Origin: Mucilaginibacter gotjawali
GTDB lineage: Bacteria > Bacteroidota > Bacteroidia > Sphingobacteriales > Sphingobacteriaceae
Direction of reading: 5' to 3'
NCBI RefSeq assembly: GCF_002355435.1
Contig: NZ_AP017313.1
Location: 6,279,899 to 6,343,898 of the forward strand
Length of the DNA: 64,000 nt
The notes under the pieces are model-generated. The model had not been told where the DNA came from. It worked only from the letters and a program-made list of their open reading frames with translations, and did no database searches. Within the stretch, counting starts at the first letter, position 1; the number at the start of each line of letters is the position of its first letter. Both the position numbers and the translations under genes were made by a program. Of the stretch, positions 34,485 to 43,053 are shown piece by piece.

Positions 34485-35204
34485 TCAGGCGATGTTCCAG
34501 GTCGTGGTGTTAGGTAATAAGTCCTTGTTCAGCCCGAATTTAAAAGTACTGAGCGGGTTAATGCTCTTGTGCAGTGCATTAAGATCTTCCTTGGGGCTAA
34601 CAAGCTCCATCAAAGCCCCTGCCAAGGCCCTTACGCGTGGCGGGTATTTCAAGGCAAGCCTTTTAAAAAGCGCCCGGTCTTCGAGTTTACCGATACCGTC
34701 CTTCAACAGCCTGACCGCAGCTTCCTTGTTGAGGTCGGGTATCGTTTTAAAGTCCTTGATGGCATCGAGGTATTCGAGGTAGCGGTAATTATCATCATTG
34801 ATATCTGCGTAGCTTTTGATCGACGTCACCTTCTGGTTACCCAGTGTCAACTCCAGCCGTTTGTCTCGGGTAGCTATTTTAATGTTTTTGGGCACCTGCG
34901 TGGTCAGCCCCATCCGGTTATACAACAGCGTCCCGGTTATATAGGCGATCCTTTTCCCGGCTGAAAATAAATAAGGCTTCAGCAATTCCTGTTCATCGGG
35001 TTTAAGTATACCGAAAGCAGAGCGTTTAGGTTTGTAAAACAGCCCGGTTGATGCACGCGTTATCAGGCCGTTTTTGACCAGGCGTTCGATGGCTTTCGCG
35101 GCGGCGGTGTATTCCTCGCGCTCTATCGGCAGTTCCCGGTAGCCGAAAGTACTGCCGTCGGGCATCCCGGCAATCTTGTCTGCAATTTTTTCGGCTACTT
35201 TCAT
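34485..35204 (-). CDS. AbiEi-type antitoxin (DUF6088 family)
   Basis: 239 residues. The N-terminal winged helix (about 1-60: IADKIAGMPDGSTFGYRELP, KAIERLVKNGLITRASTGLFYKP) binds DNA, and the C-terminal domain (about 75-230) is the AbiEi antitoxin fold. In type IV AbiE systems this protein represses its own promoter and counteracts AbiEii. The toxin partner directly downstream is reduced to a stub, so this is an orphan antitoxin. Its promoter and a 10-bp inverted repeat are intact, suggesting continued regulated expression. Confidence 0.88.
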   Translation of the reverse strand: MKVAEKIADKIAGMPDGSTFGYRELPIEREEYTAAAKAIERLVKNGLITRASTGLFYKPKRSAFGILKPDEQELLKPYLFSAGKRIAYITGTLLYNRMGLTTQVPKNIKIATRDKRLELTLGNQKVTSIKSYADINDDNYRYLEYLDAIKDFKTIPDLNKEAAVRLLKDGIGKLEDRALFKRLALKYPPRVRALAGALMELVSPKEDLNALHKSINPLSTFKFGLNKDLLPNTTTWNIA

Positions 35205-35225
35205 TTTTTTTTAATTCTCGCAGAT

Positions 35226-35280
35226 CAAAGTTACTTTTTATTTTTCAAATGTCAAGTAAACCGCACGTAATACTTGACAT
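35226..35280 (-). promoter_or_regulatory. AbiEi promoter and autoregulatory operator
   Basis: On the minus strand a TTG (complement of 35253-35255), 19 nt and TAACTTTG (complement of 35226-35233) form a consensus Bacteroidota promoter. The -33 element lies inside one arm of the perfect inverted repeat ATGTCAAGTA (35249-35258) / TACTTGACAT (35271-35280). AbiEi proteins are known to bind inverted repeats upstream of their gene, so this is the likely operator. Confidence 0.75.
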
Positions 35281-35434
35281 ATAATTAATAATTATCAGGT
35301 ATTGATAAATGCCTGTACACTTTCTTGTATTTTATGATGATATTATTAGTACAAAGTTATTAATGATATTATTAAAGCCGTCGAGTTATTGTCGAAGTAA
35401 TGCTGTAGTAATGCTGAACTAATGTTTGCCTTAA

Positions 35435-36391
35435 TTAAGGTGCTGTTACACTCGCTTTGATCAGCGCTTTCAACTTTGCCCGCGCATCCTGTTCAATTGC
35501 GGCATTCCGATCCCGTTTGATCTTGGTATTATTCCTGAGCAATAATTGATGCACGGCTTCAGGGAGTTCTGCTGTTGTATAGTGCGTCGACAAATAGATC
35601 CGGCGGTTATGAGCGAGTTTACCGGTAATAAAACCCCTGGCCAGTAATTCGCTAAGCAACTTATCGATCTGGTAACGTTTGCAATAGGTATCATACATCG
35701 CTTTGATACCCCCCTTTTTGAGCATTTGGGGCAGCAGGTCCTTTTTGCGCGCTCCGGTCATTCGCGTTAAAATGTAATCCTTGGTTGTTCCTACAAGCTC
35801 CTTATTGCCAATAATGCTTTTGATGCTTAGGAATGCTCTTAAAAGGTCGATCTCGTAGGGCATCTTAGTTTTGCGGTAAAACTCAAACATAATATTGATG
35901 CTCATCATCACGGTGACATCACGGCCACCCTTTTTCTCCCATTCATCAATAGCGCGTTGCGTTTTTGCGGCGAAGGCCATCATGGTATCAATATCACCGC
36001 CGTTCAGGTTCAATATCTTCATCGCCTGCTGCATCTGCCAGTAATCGATACAAGCCTGCCGAAAGTCCTCATCCTGTTCACCCGCCTGAGCAAATTCATC
36101 CACACCCGTTTCCGGGTTAAATTCCTGCCCGTCACCTGTAAATCCGTTATAATCCTCGTCAGGAATAAAAGCTTCTTCTTCAGCCAGGAAATTAATTTTT
36201 CGGAGTAAGGATGCAGGCAGGTTGCCGCGATAATAGGCATAGAGCACCTGCCGGAAAACCGTTGACAGGTCGGTATACTCTACCATCCTGGCGAATTTGG
36301 AGATGCCGTAATCAAAGATCTCGTCCAGATTGCCCGGCAGCCCTGAAATGAGATATAAAGGAAATGGTATATACTTCGCGTCTTTCGCCAT
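35435..36391 (-). CDS. Unrecognised protein downstream of a periodic palindrome array
   Basis: 318 residues that I cannot assign. No signal peptide or membrane segment. An acidic central linker (about 70-110) separates an N-terminal domain (IPFPLYLISGLPGNLDEIFDYGISKFARM) from an alpha-helical C-terminal half. Its end, RYQIDKLLSELLARGFITGKLAHNRRIYLS followed by a Lys/Arg-rich tail, could be a winged helix. The first base is 228 bp from three palindromes on a 40-bp period. Context suggests a DNA-binding or replication/maintenance protein of a mobile element, but that is a guess. Confidence 0.6.
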   Translation of the reverse strand: MAKDAKYIPFPLYLISGLPGNLDEIFDYGISKFARMVEYTDLSTVFRQVLYAYYRGNLPASLLRKINFLAEEEAFIPDEDYNGFTGDGQEFNPETGVDEFAQAGEQDEDFRQACIDYWQMQQAMKILNLNGGDIDTMMAFAAKTQRAIDEWEKKGGRDVTVMMSINIMFEFYRKTKMPYEIDLLRAFLSIKSIIGNKELVGTTKDYILTRMTGARKKDLLPQMLKKGGIKAMYDTYCKRYQIDKLLSELLARGFITGKLAHNRRIYLSTHYTTAELPEAVHQLLLRNNTKIKRDRNAAIEQDARAKLKALIKASVTAP

Positions 36392-36618
36392 AAACCTACA
36401 TCCAACGAGGTCAGCCGCAATGGGCTACATACCCGTTTTTGAATAGACTAAAGTACGAAAAAATGGAGCTATTATGGAAACGGCACATGGACGCAATTAT
36501 TGCATTAAGCCAAGGCATGAAACAGGTCATCAGTTCCTCCATTAAGTATCAAACCGTTTGAAGAAAATGCGTTCCAATGCCATGACCCTCTGCTATGGGT
36601 TTAAACGGCTTTTCCATT

Positions 36619-36723
36619 TGGCGCAATACTTAGTATTGTGACAAATACAATAAAAAAGTGGCGCGATATATAGTATCGCGCCATATATATAATCAAAATG
36701 GCGCGATACATAGAATCGCGCCA
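36619..36723. repeat. Three 25-bp palindromes on an exact 40-bp period
   Basis: Palindromes start at 36619, 36659 and 36699. The middle copy is perfect, TGGCGCGATA-N5-TATCGCGCCA. The right copy has one arm mismatch and the left copy two. Each is separated by 15 bp of AT-rich DNA. They occupy the 464-bp gap between two minus-strand genes, upstream of 35435-36391. Regular phasing suggests cooperative binding of a dimeric protein: operator, iteron-like origin or centromere-like site. Confidence 0.85.
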
Positions 36724-36855
36724 CGGAAAACACACCGATCCGTCATTACCAGTATACAAAATAAGTAAAAATTAAAAGTCAATTATGCACATTATTAGCG
36801 GTCACTTCAATTTCGGCATTCAGGAAAGTATACGGAAGCAGGTCGCTAAAAGCAA

Positions 36856-38295
36856 TTAAAGGGTTTGATTTAAAGGCAGGCTAAAACAAAAGGTGCTGCC
36901 TTTGCCAGGTTCGCTTTGAATGCTAAAAGTACCTTTATGCTTTTTGATGATCTCCGAAGCGATATATAAACCAAGGCCGACACCTTGGAACTGGATGGCG
37001 GTTTTGCTGACGCGATAAAAGCGCTGAAACAAGTTGTCGATGTCTGTTGCGGCGATGCCGACACCAAAATCTTTTACACAGACTTCGATACGACCTTTAG
37101 CAACTTTCGCATTAACAATGACCTGGCGGGCATCTGGCGAATATTTGATGGCATTGTTCAGCAGGTTGATTAATACCTGCTCAATCCGGAACTGGTCACC
37201 GGAATACAGTAATTCAACTGAATTTTCGAGAATGATCTCATGTTGATTAGCGGTCAGTTCTACATTGGCGATGCTATTGGTCAGTGCATCAGCAAAGTAA
37301 AACGCCGTAATATTGAGATCGATCTGGCCGGAATTGATTTTGGTGACATCCAGCAGGTCGGCGATCAGTTTTTCCAACCGCTTGATGCTGTTGCTTGCAT
37401 TGGCCAGAAACGGATATAACTTGTCCGCCTTGTCCGTTTTTTTTTCCAGCAGTTGGTGAATCACTTTGATATTGGTTAAAGGTGTTTTAAACTCGTGGCT
37501 GACCATATTGAAAAACTCATCTTTCTTGGCTTCAGCTACAGCCCGCCTTTCCTTTTCGAGTTTCTGCACCAGTAGTTCCCGGTTGGCGATAATTAGTTCG
37601 GCGGCCCGTTTGCTTTTCTCTTCGTCCTGGTAGCCCAGTTCTTTCAATGCGATTAGGAGTTCAGCGGCGCGTTTTTCTTTTTCCTCGTCCTGGAAGTCCA
37701 GTTCGATATTGGCAATGATCAGTTCGGCGGCCCGCTTGCCTTTTTCCTGGTTCTCAAACACCAGTTTTTTATTAGCGATAATAAGCTCATCTGCCCGTTT
37801 TTCCTTTTCCAGGTTTTGAAAAATAAGCTCCTTATTGGCAATGATCAGTTCTTCGGCCAGTTTTTCTTTTAGCCGGTTTTGCAATAATAACTCTTCATTA
37901 GCGACGATGAGCTCCGCCGCGCGTTTCTCTTTTTCTTTATTTTGAAAGATGAGTTCGGTATTGGCTAAGATCAGCTCCGCAGCACGCTTTTCCCGCTCCC
38001 GGTTTTGTGCATCCAACTGGGTATAGGCAATGACCAGCTCGGCAGCAAGTTTTTCTTTTTCGGCAATTTGGAAGATGAATTCCTTATCGGCGATAATGAG
38101 TTCGGCAGCGCGCTTTGTTTTTTCTTTATTGAGCAGGTCCAGTGCATTGTTGGCGATGGTCAGTTCGGCGGCGCGCTTTAGTTTTTCTTCATTCTGAAAA
38201 CCCAACTCGATGTTAGCCAGGATCAACTCTGCTTCAAACTTGGCCTTATCCTGGTTGGCTATGAGTAATTGCGCCGCTAAATTTTCTGTATCCAT
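36856..38295 (-). CDS. Soluble histidine kinase with eleven 21-residue coiled-coil repeats
   Basis: 479 residues. Residues about 22-252 are eleven near-identical 21-residue units of the form AELIIANKELIFQNLEKEKR, three heptads each, predicting one long coiled coil. A HisKA domain follows with the phospho-acceptor His267 in MVSHEFKTPLTN. Then comes an HATPase domain with the N box (LINLLNNAIKY), G1 (DFGVGIA) and G2 (GVGLGLY). There is no membrane segment and no recognised sensor domain, and no response regulator gene is adjacent. Signal and partner are unknown. The repeats are also visible at DNA level as 63-bp units. Confidence 0.9.
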   Translation of the reverse strand: MDTENLAAQLLIANQDKAKFEAELILANIELGFQNEEKLKRAAELTIANNALDLLNKEKTKRAAELIIADKEFIFQIAEKEKLAAELVIAYTQLDAQNREREKRAAELILANTELIFQNKEKEKRAAELIVANEELLLQNRLKEKLAEELIIANKELIFQNLEKEKRADELIIANKKLVFENQEKGKRAAELIIANIELDFQDEEKEKRAAELLIALKELGYQDEEKSKRAAELIIANRELLVQKLEKERRAVAEAKKDEFFNMVSHEFKTPLTNIKVIHQLLEKKTDKADKLYPFLANASNSIKRLEKLIADLLDVTKINSGQIDLNITAFYFADALTNSIANVELTANQHEIILENSVELLYSGDQFRIEQVLINLLNNAIKYSPDARQVIVNAKVAKGRIEVCVKDFGVGIAATDIDNLFQRFYRVSKTAIQFQGVGLGLYIASEIIKKHKGTFSIQSEPGKGSTFCFSLPLNQTL

Positions 38296-38731
38296 AAGGG
38301 CTGCTAGGGCAGTTAACGATTAGTAATTGTAAATTTTGAAAAAGCGTACAAGTAGTTCTTATTAATTCACCACAATAATCACTCCATAAACTAAGAAATC
38401 AAGGTTTTACCAAGTTTAAAACTACAGTTCCAGGCACCGCTGCGGATCTCGAACAAGACTTCTTCCTCCAGGACAGTAAATGTTCGATAACCCAGCCCGT
38501 AATTTCTTTTTTGACTTTCCGATAGCGGTGTAGAAAATCACCTTCCATTTCCGGCAGGTGGAGCAGGATATGTCCTTTAAAGAAGATCGTCTCCCAATCG
38601 GACGGACACTTTTCACGAATAAGGGCTATGATTGGCCATCAAATTAGATTTCTGTCATCACAAACACAACCTGGTTGCCTAAAGTCAACGGAATGAACTG
38701 ATCAAGACTCCCAGAATATCCAAAATACGCA
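38296..38731. other. Gap with a possible gene remnant
   Basis: 436 bases. On the minus strand between about 38630 and 38420 one frame reads IREKCPSDWETIFFKGHILLHLPEMEG and continues without a start codon, while a 64-codon frame overlapping it starts with ATG but lacks protein character. It may be a decayed gene. No promoter is recognised. Confidence 0.25.
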
Positions 38732-39535
38732 TTAATTGGATGCCTGAGCATTCATTACTGATGGAAATTCAGCTTTTGTAGCCCCTGTGATCTCACCATT
38801 TGCTTTATTTTGCACAAAACCGATCAGCTCCCATTTCTGCGGATCAAAACCGTGGGGCAAGCTTAGATTTTCTGTCCCATCTTTGGAATTGTTTAAGGCG
38901 ATACTTTTCAGCTGGGTCACTATTTGTACATGAGATAAGGTACGGCCGCCGTTTTCACCCCGTTGTACTTTGGTAGTGGCGTTCTTTTCAACCAGGGCAA
39001 CAATCAGGACGGAGTTATTCACTGCACCGGTAGTATAGTGTATAGTGGCCTTGTCACCATCGACTTTAATATTATTCAAAGCCAGTTCAGACTTTGCCGC
39101 TATTTCCAGGTCCGATTTGATCGCATTGCGCAAGGTGCCTTCCTCAGAGCCCACAAATTCTTTACGGCCATTCACCACGATCTGCGGCGTGTAAACCGAT
39201 GACAAGTTCAGCCAATCAGCATACTGGTTTTGCCTGGCCGAATATTCCGGGCTGCTGAAAACGTCTTTCCATCCCAGGCGGTTCCAGTAATCTACATGGT
39301 AGGCCAGGATATAAACCGGTTTATCGGTCACTTCCTTTTCCACACGGGCCACCAGCGCATCAGCGGGCGGACAACTGGAGCAGCCTTCAGAGGTAAACAG
39401 TTCGATCACTGCAAAACCTTTTCCCGGTGTTGCCGCTTTGGTTAATTTTTCGCTTTTAATAGAGGTAAATGCCTGAGCCACTATTGCTGTCAATCCGAGG
39501 CAGGCAACGGCTATAAATATTCTTGATGATTTCAT
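38732..39535 (-). CDS. Exported DUF1223 thioredoxin-fold protein
   Basis: 267 residues with a signal peptide (about 1-22). The DUF1223 core begins AVIELFTSEGCSSCPPADAL, with a CxxC pair at Cys52 and Cys55, and continues YHVDYWNRLGWKDVFSSPEYSARQ and TPQIVVNG, a thioredoxin-like pattern. DUF1223 proteins are periplasmic and thought to act on thiols or disulfides, but their substrate is unproven. An ECF-type promoter (39574-39603) sits 38 bp before its start, tying it to the oxidative-stress regulon inferred here. Confidence 0.9.
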   Translation of the reverse strand: MKSSRIFIAVACLGLTAIVAQAFTSIKSEKLTKAATPGKGFAVIELFTSEGCSSCPPADALVARVEKEVTDKPVYILAYHVDYWNRLGWKDVFSSPEYSARQNQYADWLNLSSVYTPQIVVNGRKEFVGSEEGTLRNAIKSDLEIAAKSELALNNIKVDGDKATIHYTTGAVNNSVLIVALVEKNATTKVQRGENGGRTLSHVQIVTQLKSIALNNSKDGTENLSLPHGFDPQKWELIGFVQNKANGEITGATKAEFPSVMNAQASN

Positions 39536-39573
39536 TTTTTTTATTGTTAATTAGTTGAATAATTATTTTACGA

Positions 39574-39603
39574 ATTGGTCGGCACGACAATCAATTCCTT
39601 ACA
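39574..39603 (-). promoter_or_regulatory. ECF-type promoter A (DUF1223 gene)
   Basis: On the minus strand TGTAAGGA and CGACCAAT are separated by exactly 14 nt. The same pair with the same spacer occurs at 45037, 45870, 54811 and 58258. It lies 38 bp upstream of the DUF1223 start. The rest of the 39536-39786 gap is AT-rich with no gene. Confidence 0.75.
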
Positions 39604-39786
39604 ATAAAAATTAGATTTTTTTCGATAGCGCAAGCCTCACCCGATTTGCTACGAGGTACTGGGGGCTCTTAAATAGAAGATTTCATTAACAAAAAAGTTT
39701 ATATCCTACTCCGCGTAAGGCTTCTTCATTCCAAATCTTGAGCACGCAGCTAACCGTTGGTGAGATCGCTTACGTTTTGAGTAGGT

Positions 39787-41217
39787 TCAATCCTTCAATA
39801 ACATTGATTTGGCCAAATTGCCAATGATTGCCAGCGATGAGTCGATCTTCGCGTTAAATAGCGGACAACTGTTAATCCGGATATAATTCTTGAAACGGTC
39901 CGAAGGAGAAAAAATATGCCCAGGGCAGAAGCTGATGCCTTTCATCAATGCCACCTTTTGCATTTCCGTGATATCAAGCTGCTCCGGAAATTCGATCCAG
40001 AAACTAAATCCTCCGGACGGGCTGGAAAGCTTGATAATTTCGGGAAAGTGCCTCAATATGGCCTCTTTATATTTAATGTGCTGTACTTTCATCGCAGCCC
40101 GCAGCTTTTTCAGATGAGCGTTGTAGGTACCGCCTTCGAGATATCTTCCAATAGCGTCCTGTAAAAGACTGTTGGTGGATATATTATTGGAAAACTTATG
40201 CTTTTCGATTTCTGCCTGATATTTGCCGGCAGCTACCCAGCCGATGCGGAAGCCCGGTGGCAGCGTTTTTGAAAAGGATGAACAGTAAAGCACATTATCA
40301 TAGGTGTCGTAGGCTTTGGCCGGTAATGGTCGGGTAGCGCCAAAATAGAGTTCACCTAAAGCGTCATCCTCGATTAAGGGGATATTCCGTTCCCCGAGAA
40401 GTTTCACCAAACGTATTTTGTTTTCCTCGGGCATCGAGGCGCCGGTAGGGTTATGGCAGGAAGGCATAAAAACGCAGGCAGACACTTTGTTATGCATCAG
40501 GGCTACTTCCAGCTCATCAATATTCAGCCCGGTGGCCGGATCTACACTGATAGACAGGGCCTTCAGGCCTCTGCTTTCCAAACATTGCAGGATCGCGTGA
40601 TAGCTCGGCGATTCCACGGCCACGATGTCCCCGCGCCTGGTCACGGTGTCGAGGCAAAGGCTGATCGCTTCCAGGCAACCGTTGGTAATCAGTATGTCGT
40701 CAGGAAGTATCCGTTTATTCCATTCAAAAGAATGAAGGGCAACCTGGCTCAGCAATCGCGGATGTCCTTCCAGGAATGGATATTGGTAATTGTCAATCGC
40801 TACCTCTTTTATGGCTGCCTGCATTGCCTTATTGATCTTCGCTATCGGTAATAACTCATTGACAGGAGCAAGGATTGAGAAATTGATTACGCCATATTTT
40901 CGGGTATTTTTCATCATGATACGCTCCATTGCGTAAACATTGACAAATTCCGGTAACGGAATAATGCCTTTACCGGAACTGGACGTGCCTTCACGTTTAC
41001 CGCTGACCACGAATCCGGACCTGGGCCGGGGGGTGATCAGCCCGCGGTCTTCCATTATGGAATAAGCTTGAAATACGGTAGTCGTGCTTACGTTTAATGT
41101 AGTGCTGATCTTACGAACCGAAGGGATTTTGTCCCCAGGCTTAAGCTGAAGAATTTGTATCGTTTCTTCAATCTTTTGGATCACCTGTTCGTAACGGTAT
41201 TGTCGTTGTTCTATCAT
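39787..41217 (-). CDS. MocR/PdxR-type GntR regulator with aminotransferase domain
   Basis: 476 residues. An N-terminal GntR winged helix (about 1-75: PGDKIPSVRKISTTLNVSTTTVFQAYSIMEDRGLI) is fused to a fold-type-I aminotransferase domain. The PLP lysine is in SSFSKTLPPGFRIGW, with the Asp of IEDDALGELYF and MPSCHNPTG also visible. MocR regulators use PLP binding to sense amino-acid or vitamin B6 status. The gene is alone on its strand; the target is not evident, possibly the redoxin and membrane genes beyond it. Confidence 0.92.
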   Translation of the reverse strand: MIEQRQYRYEQVIQKIEETIQILQLKPGDKIPSVRKISTTLNVSTTTVFQAYSIMEDRGLITPRPRSGFVVSGKREGTSSSGKGIIPLPEFVNVYAMERIMMKNTRKYGVINFSILAPVNELLPIAKINKAMQAAIKEVAIDNYQYPFLEGHPRLLSQVALHSFEWNKRILPDDILITNGCLEAISLCLDTVTRRGDIVAVESPSYHAILQCLESRGLKALSISVDPATGLNIDELEVALMHNKVSACVFMPSCHNPTGASMPEENKIRLVKLLGERNIPLIEDDALGELYFGATRPLPAKAYDTYDNVLYCSSFSKTLPPGFRIGWVAAGKYQAEIEKHKFSNNISTNSLLQDAIGRYLEGGTYNAHLKKLRAAMKVQHIKYKEAILRHFPEIIKLSSPSGGFSFWIEFPEQLDITEMQKVALMKGISFCPGHIFSPSDRFKNYIRINSCPLFNAKIDSSLAIIGNLAKSMLLKD

Positions 41218-41341
41218 GAGCTGATTAAATCAAATCTAAGAAGATTTTAATACACGTGAAGTGCCTGGAGGTGTTCTTAATGCTTATAAAGTTTTTAACT
41301 TCCAGTGGTGGTAAATTCATTTTTGAAATAAATCGATTCCA

Positions 41342-41938
41342 TCATTCCTGCCCGCGGATCGTTTGGACGTATGTTTTGCCGTAAGGATAGAACAGTTCCT
41401 TGCGGCCTTCCTGCCATGCGCGTTTCATTTCAGGCGTGGTAATGTCCCAATCCGGCCTGCATTTCCTGGTGACCTCGCGCAAATCCTGACGCAAGTCCTC
41501 CATCGTCGGCCTTCCGAAGAACCAGTACCCGTCGTAGATCTTGTGGATGAAGAGTTCCGGCTCAAGAACAATAACGTGGGGGATCATTGGATTGTGCAGC
41601 GAGTCGGTATATTCGGCGATGTCAAGATCCTTCTGGACAATGCGGCCCGCGTCGGAAAGAAAGGGCCAGTGAGCGCCAACTCCACTACGGTACTCGTTCG
41701 TCTCCGTGAGGTTATCCGTGCTGATAGTGACAAGCCGGCAATAGCCTGCTTCCATTTCCCGGTGCAGGCCGACTAGTCCTTCGTTCTGGCGCCGGTCCTT
41801 TGGGCAAAAGCCGCCGCGGCTCAGCACGATGATCATCGGGTCCGGGCCTTGAAGTTCGGATAATTTCCGCCGTACCGCGGTATGGTCGGAGAGCTCGTAA
41901 TCAGGAAAACGGGCTCCGGGTATGATGTCGTTTCTCAT
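41342..41938 (-). CDS. Redoxin-domain (AhpC/TSA-like) protein
   Basis: 198 residues in a thioredoxin-like fold related to peroxiredoxins: GARFPDYELSDHTAVRRKLSEL, then VLSRGGFCPKDRRQNEGLVGLH with a single probable redox Cys45, and ISTDNLTETNEY. The second cysteine of a CxxC is replaced by Asp, so a 1-Cys mechanism is likely. The C-terminal third (YWFFGRPTMEDLRQDLREV) is typical of this subgroup. No signal peptide. The sequence is more GC-rich than the polysaccharide locus. The next gene upstream is 12 bp away. Confidence 0.8.
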   Translation of the reverse strand: MRNDIIPGARFPDYELSDHTAVRRKLSELQGPDPMIIVLSRGGFCPKDRRQNEGLVGLHREMEAGYCRLVTISTDNLTETNEYRSGVGAHWPFLSDAGRIVQKDLDIAEYTDSLHNPMIPHVIVLEPELFIHKIYDGYWFFGRPTMEDLRQDLREVTRKCRPDWDITTPEMKRAWQEGRKELFYPYGKTYVQTIRGQE

Positions 41939-41950
41939 GTTTCTGAAACT

Positions 41951-42493
41951 TTATTTCGTCCAGGATTTTGACTTGATCAAAATCCAAAAGATCATTAAGT
42001 GTGAAAGAATTACTGCGGGAGCATAAAACGTATAGATGTACCAAATGGTACCAAGATTGAATTTTGGTAAATTTACCTGCAAAACACTGCGCAATCCGTT
42101 TAACAGGTCCCCGAATCCCCACAGGCTGAATACCCACACCAGTGGAATGGCACCACGCCACTTGTACCGCAGCGCAAAGATAGAAGCAAGCGCCAGCGCC
42201 GCCGCCAAAAGATCACCGTAAGCGGAAGCATTAAGGTAATCACTTGGCAGTCTCTGATCGAACATATCCGGAACCAATAAGGTCATTCCCAGATAACGGA
42301 AAACCTGCACAAAGAGTAACGCAATTAGTGCAGAATTCAGGGGAAGTTTAGTAAGTGCCGGCCAAATGTACCATACCATGACGATAATGCAGACGAAAAG
42401 TGACAGCAGAAGCTGCATCCAGAATATGCTGACACTGTTGATCGTGAGTAGCATTCCCACCGGAGCCTGGGTAGTTAAATAAATTTGTTGCAT
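41951..42493 (-). CDS. Unrecognised six-helix membrane protein
   Basis: 180 residues with about five to six hydrophobic helices (about 20-45, 52-72, 90-110, 115-135, 150-172) and no clear catalytic motif. It lies 12 bp before the redoxin gene and 14 bp after the DoxX-like gene, so the three are likely one minus-strand operon. Function unknown. Confidence 0.65.
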   Translation of the reverse strand: MQQIYLTTQAPVGMLLTINSVSIFWMQLLLSLFVCIIVMVWYIWPALTKLPLNSALIALLFVQVFRYLGMTLLVPDMFDQRLPSDYLNASAYGDLLAAALALASIFALRYKWRGAIPLVWVFSLWGFGDLLNGLRSVLQVNLPKFNLGTIWYIYTFYAPAVILSHLMIFWILIKSKSWTK

Positions 42494-42507
42494 GGCTAAA
42501 TTGGAGG

Positions 42508-42924
42508 TTAAGTTGTTTTGTAAAGTTTTATCGTATAAAAAATATTTGCGGCGGCTAAAATCAATACCGACACAGGAATAACAGGAGGCTTTATGCCCAG
42601 CGGTAAAACATTAGCGGGGACATTAGGTTGAAGATGGACATAAACAGCCACGACCATCGTTCCAACGACAAGACATGACCCGAATATAATGAAGGTAGAA
42701 AAACGCCGGGCGTGCATTTTACTTTCAAAGGTCAAAGCCCCAAGCAGGATCAGTCCCGTAATAATTTCTGTGCCTACGCCGAACGGCCAGGCAAAGTCTC
42801 CGATGCCGCTGGTTATTAACTGCGTGTGAAACCAGCCACCAATTGTGGGTATTACCAATTTTAAAACGCCGAACATAAACATAAAGACACCCAGTATCCA
42901 GGATCTGATTTTTAAAGATTTCAT
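42508..42924 (-). CDS. DoxX-like small membrane protein
   Basis: 138 residues with four membrane helices and the layout of DoxX/DoxX-like proteins: WILGVFMFMFGVLKL in helix 1, IITGLILLGALTF in helix 2, then two more helices. Members often accompany oxidative-stress or thiol genes; the molecular role is not established. Probable first gene of a three-gene operon with the unknown membrane protein and the redoxin. No promoter is recognised in the 129-bp gap before it. Confidence 0.75.
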   Translation of the reverse strand: MKSLKIRSWILGVFMFMFGVLKLVIPTIGGWFHTQLITSGIGDFAWPFGVGTEIITGLILLGALTFESKMHARRFSTFIIFGSCLVVGTMVVAVYVHLQPNVPANVLPLGIKPPVIPVSVLILAAANIFYTIKLYKTT

Positions 42925-43053
42925 GTTAATTTTTCATTTAAAGTTATTTGTGATTTTTTTCGTTGTTTGACTAGGAGGCTCAAACTATTGTTCAGACCGG
43001 CAGCTGATTTTTCAGCAATCTGAAGTGTTTTACGCCCTCCAATCTTTTGGCGT

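Noticed and set aside
37560..38260. Regular 63-bp repeats that could look like a CRISPR array
   Set aside because: They are in frame inside the histidine kinase gene and encode 21-residue coiled-coil units. There are no variable spacers between them and no cas genes in the window.
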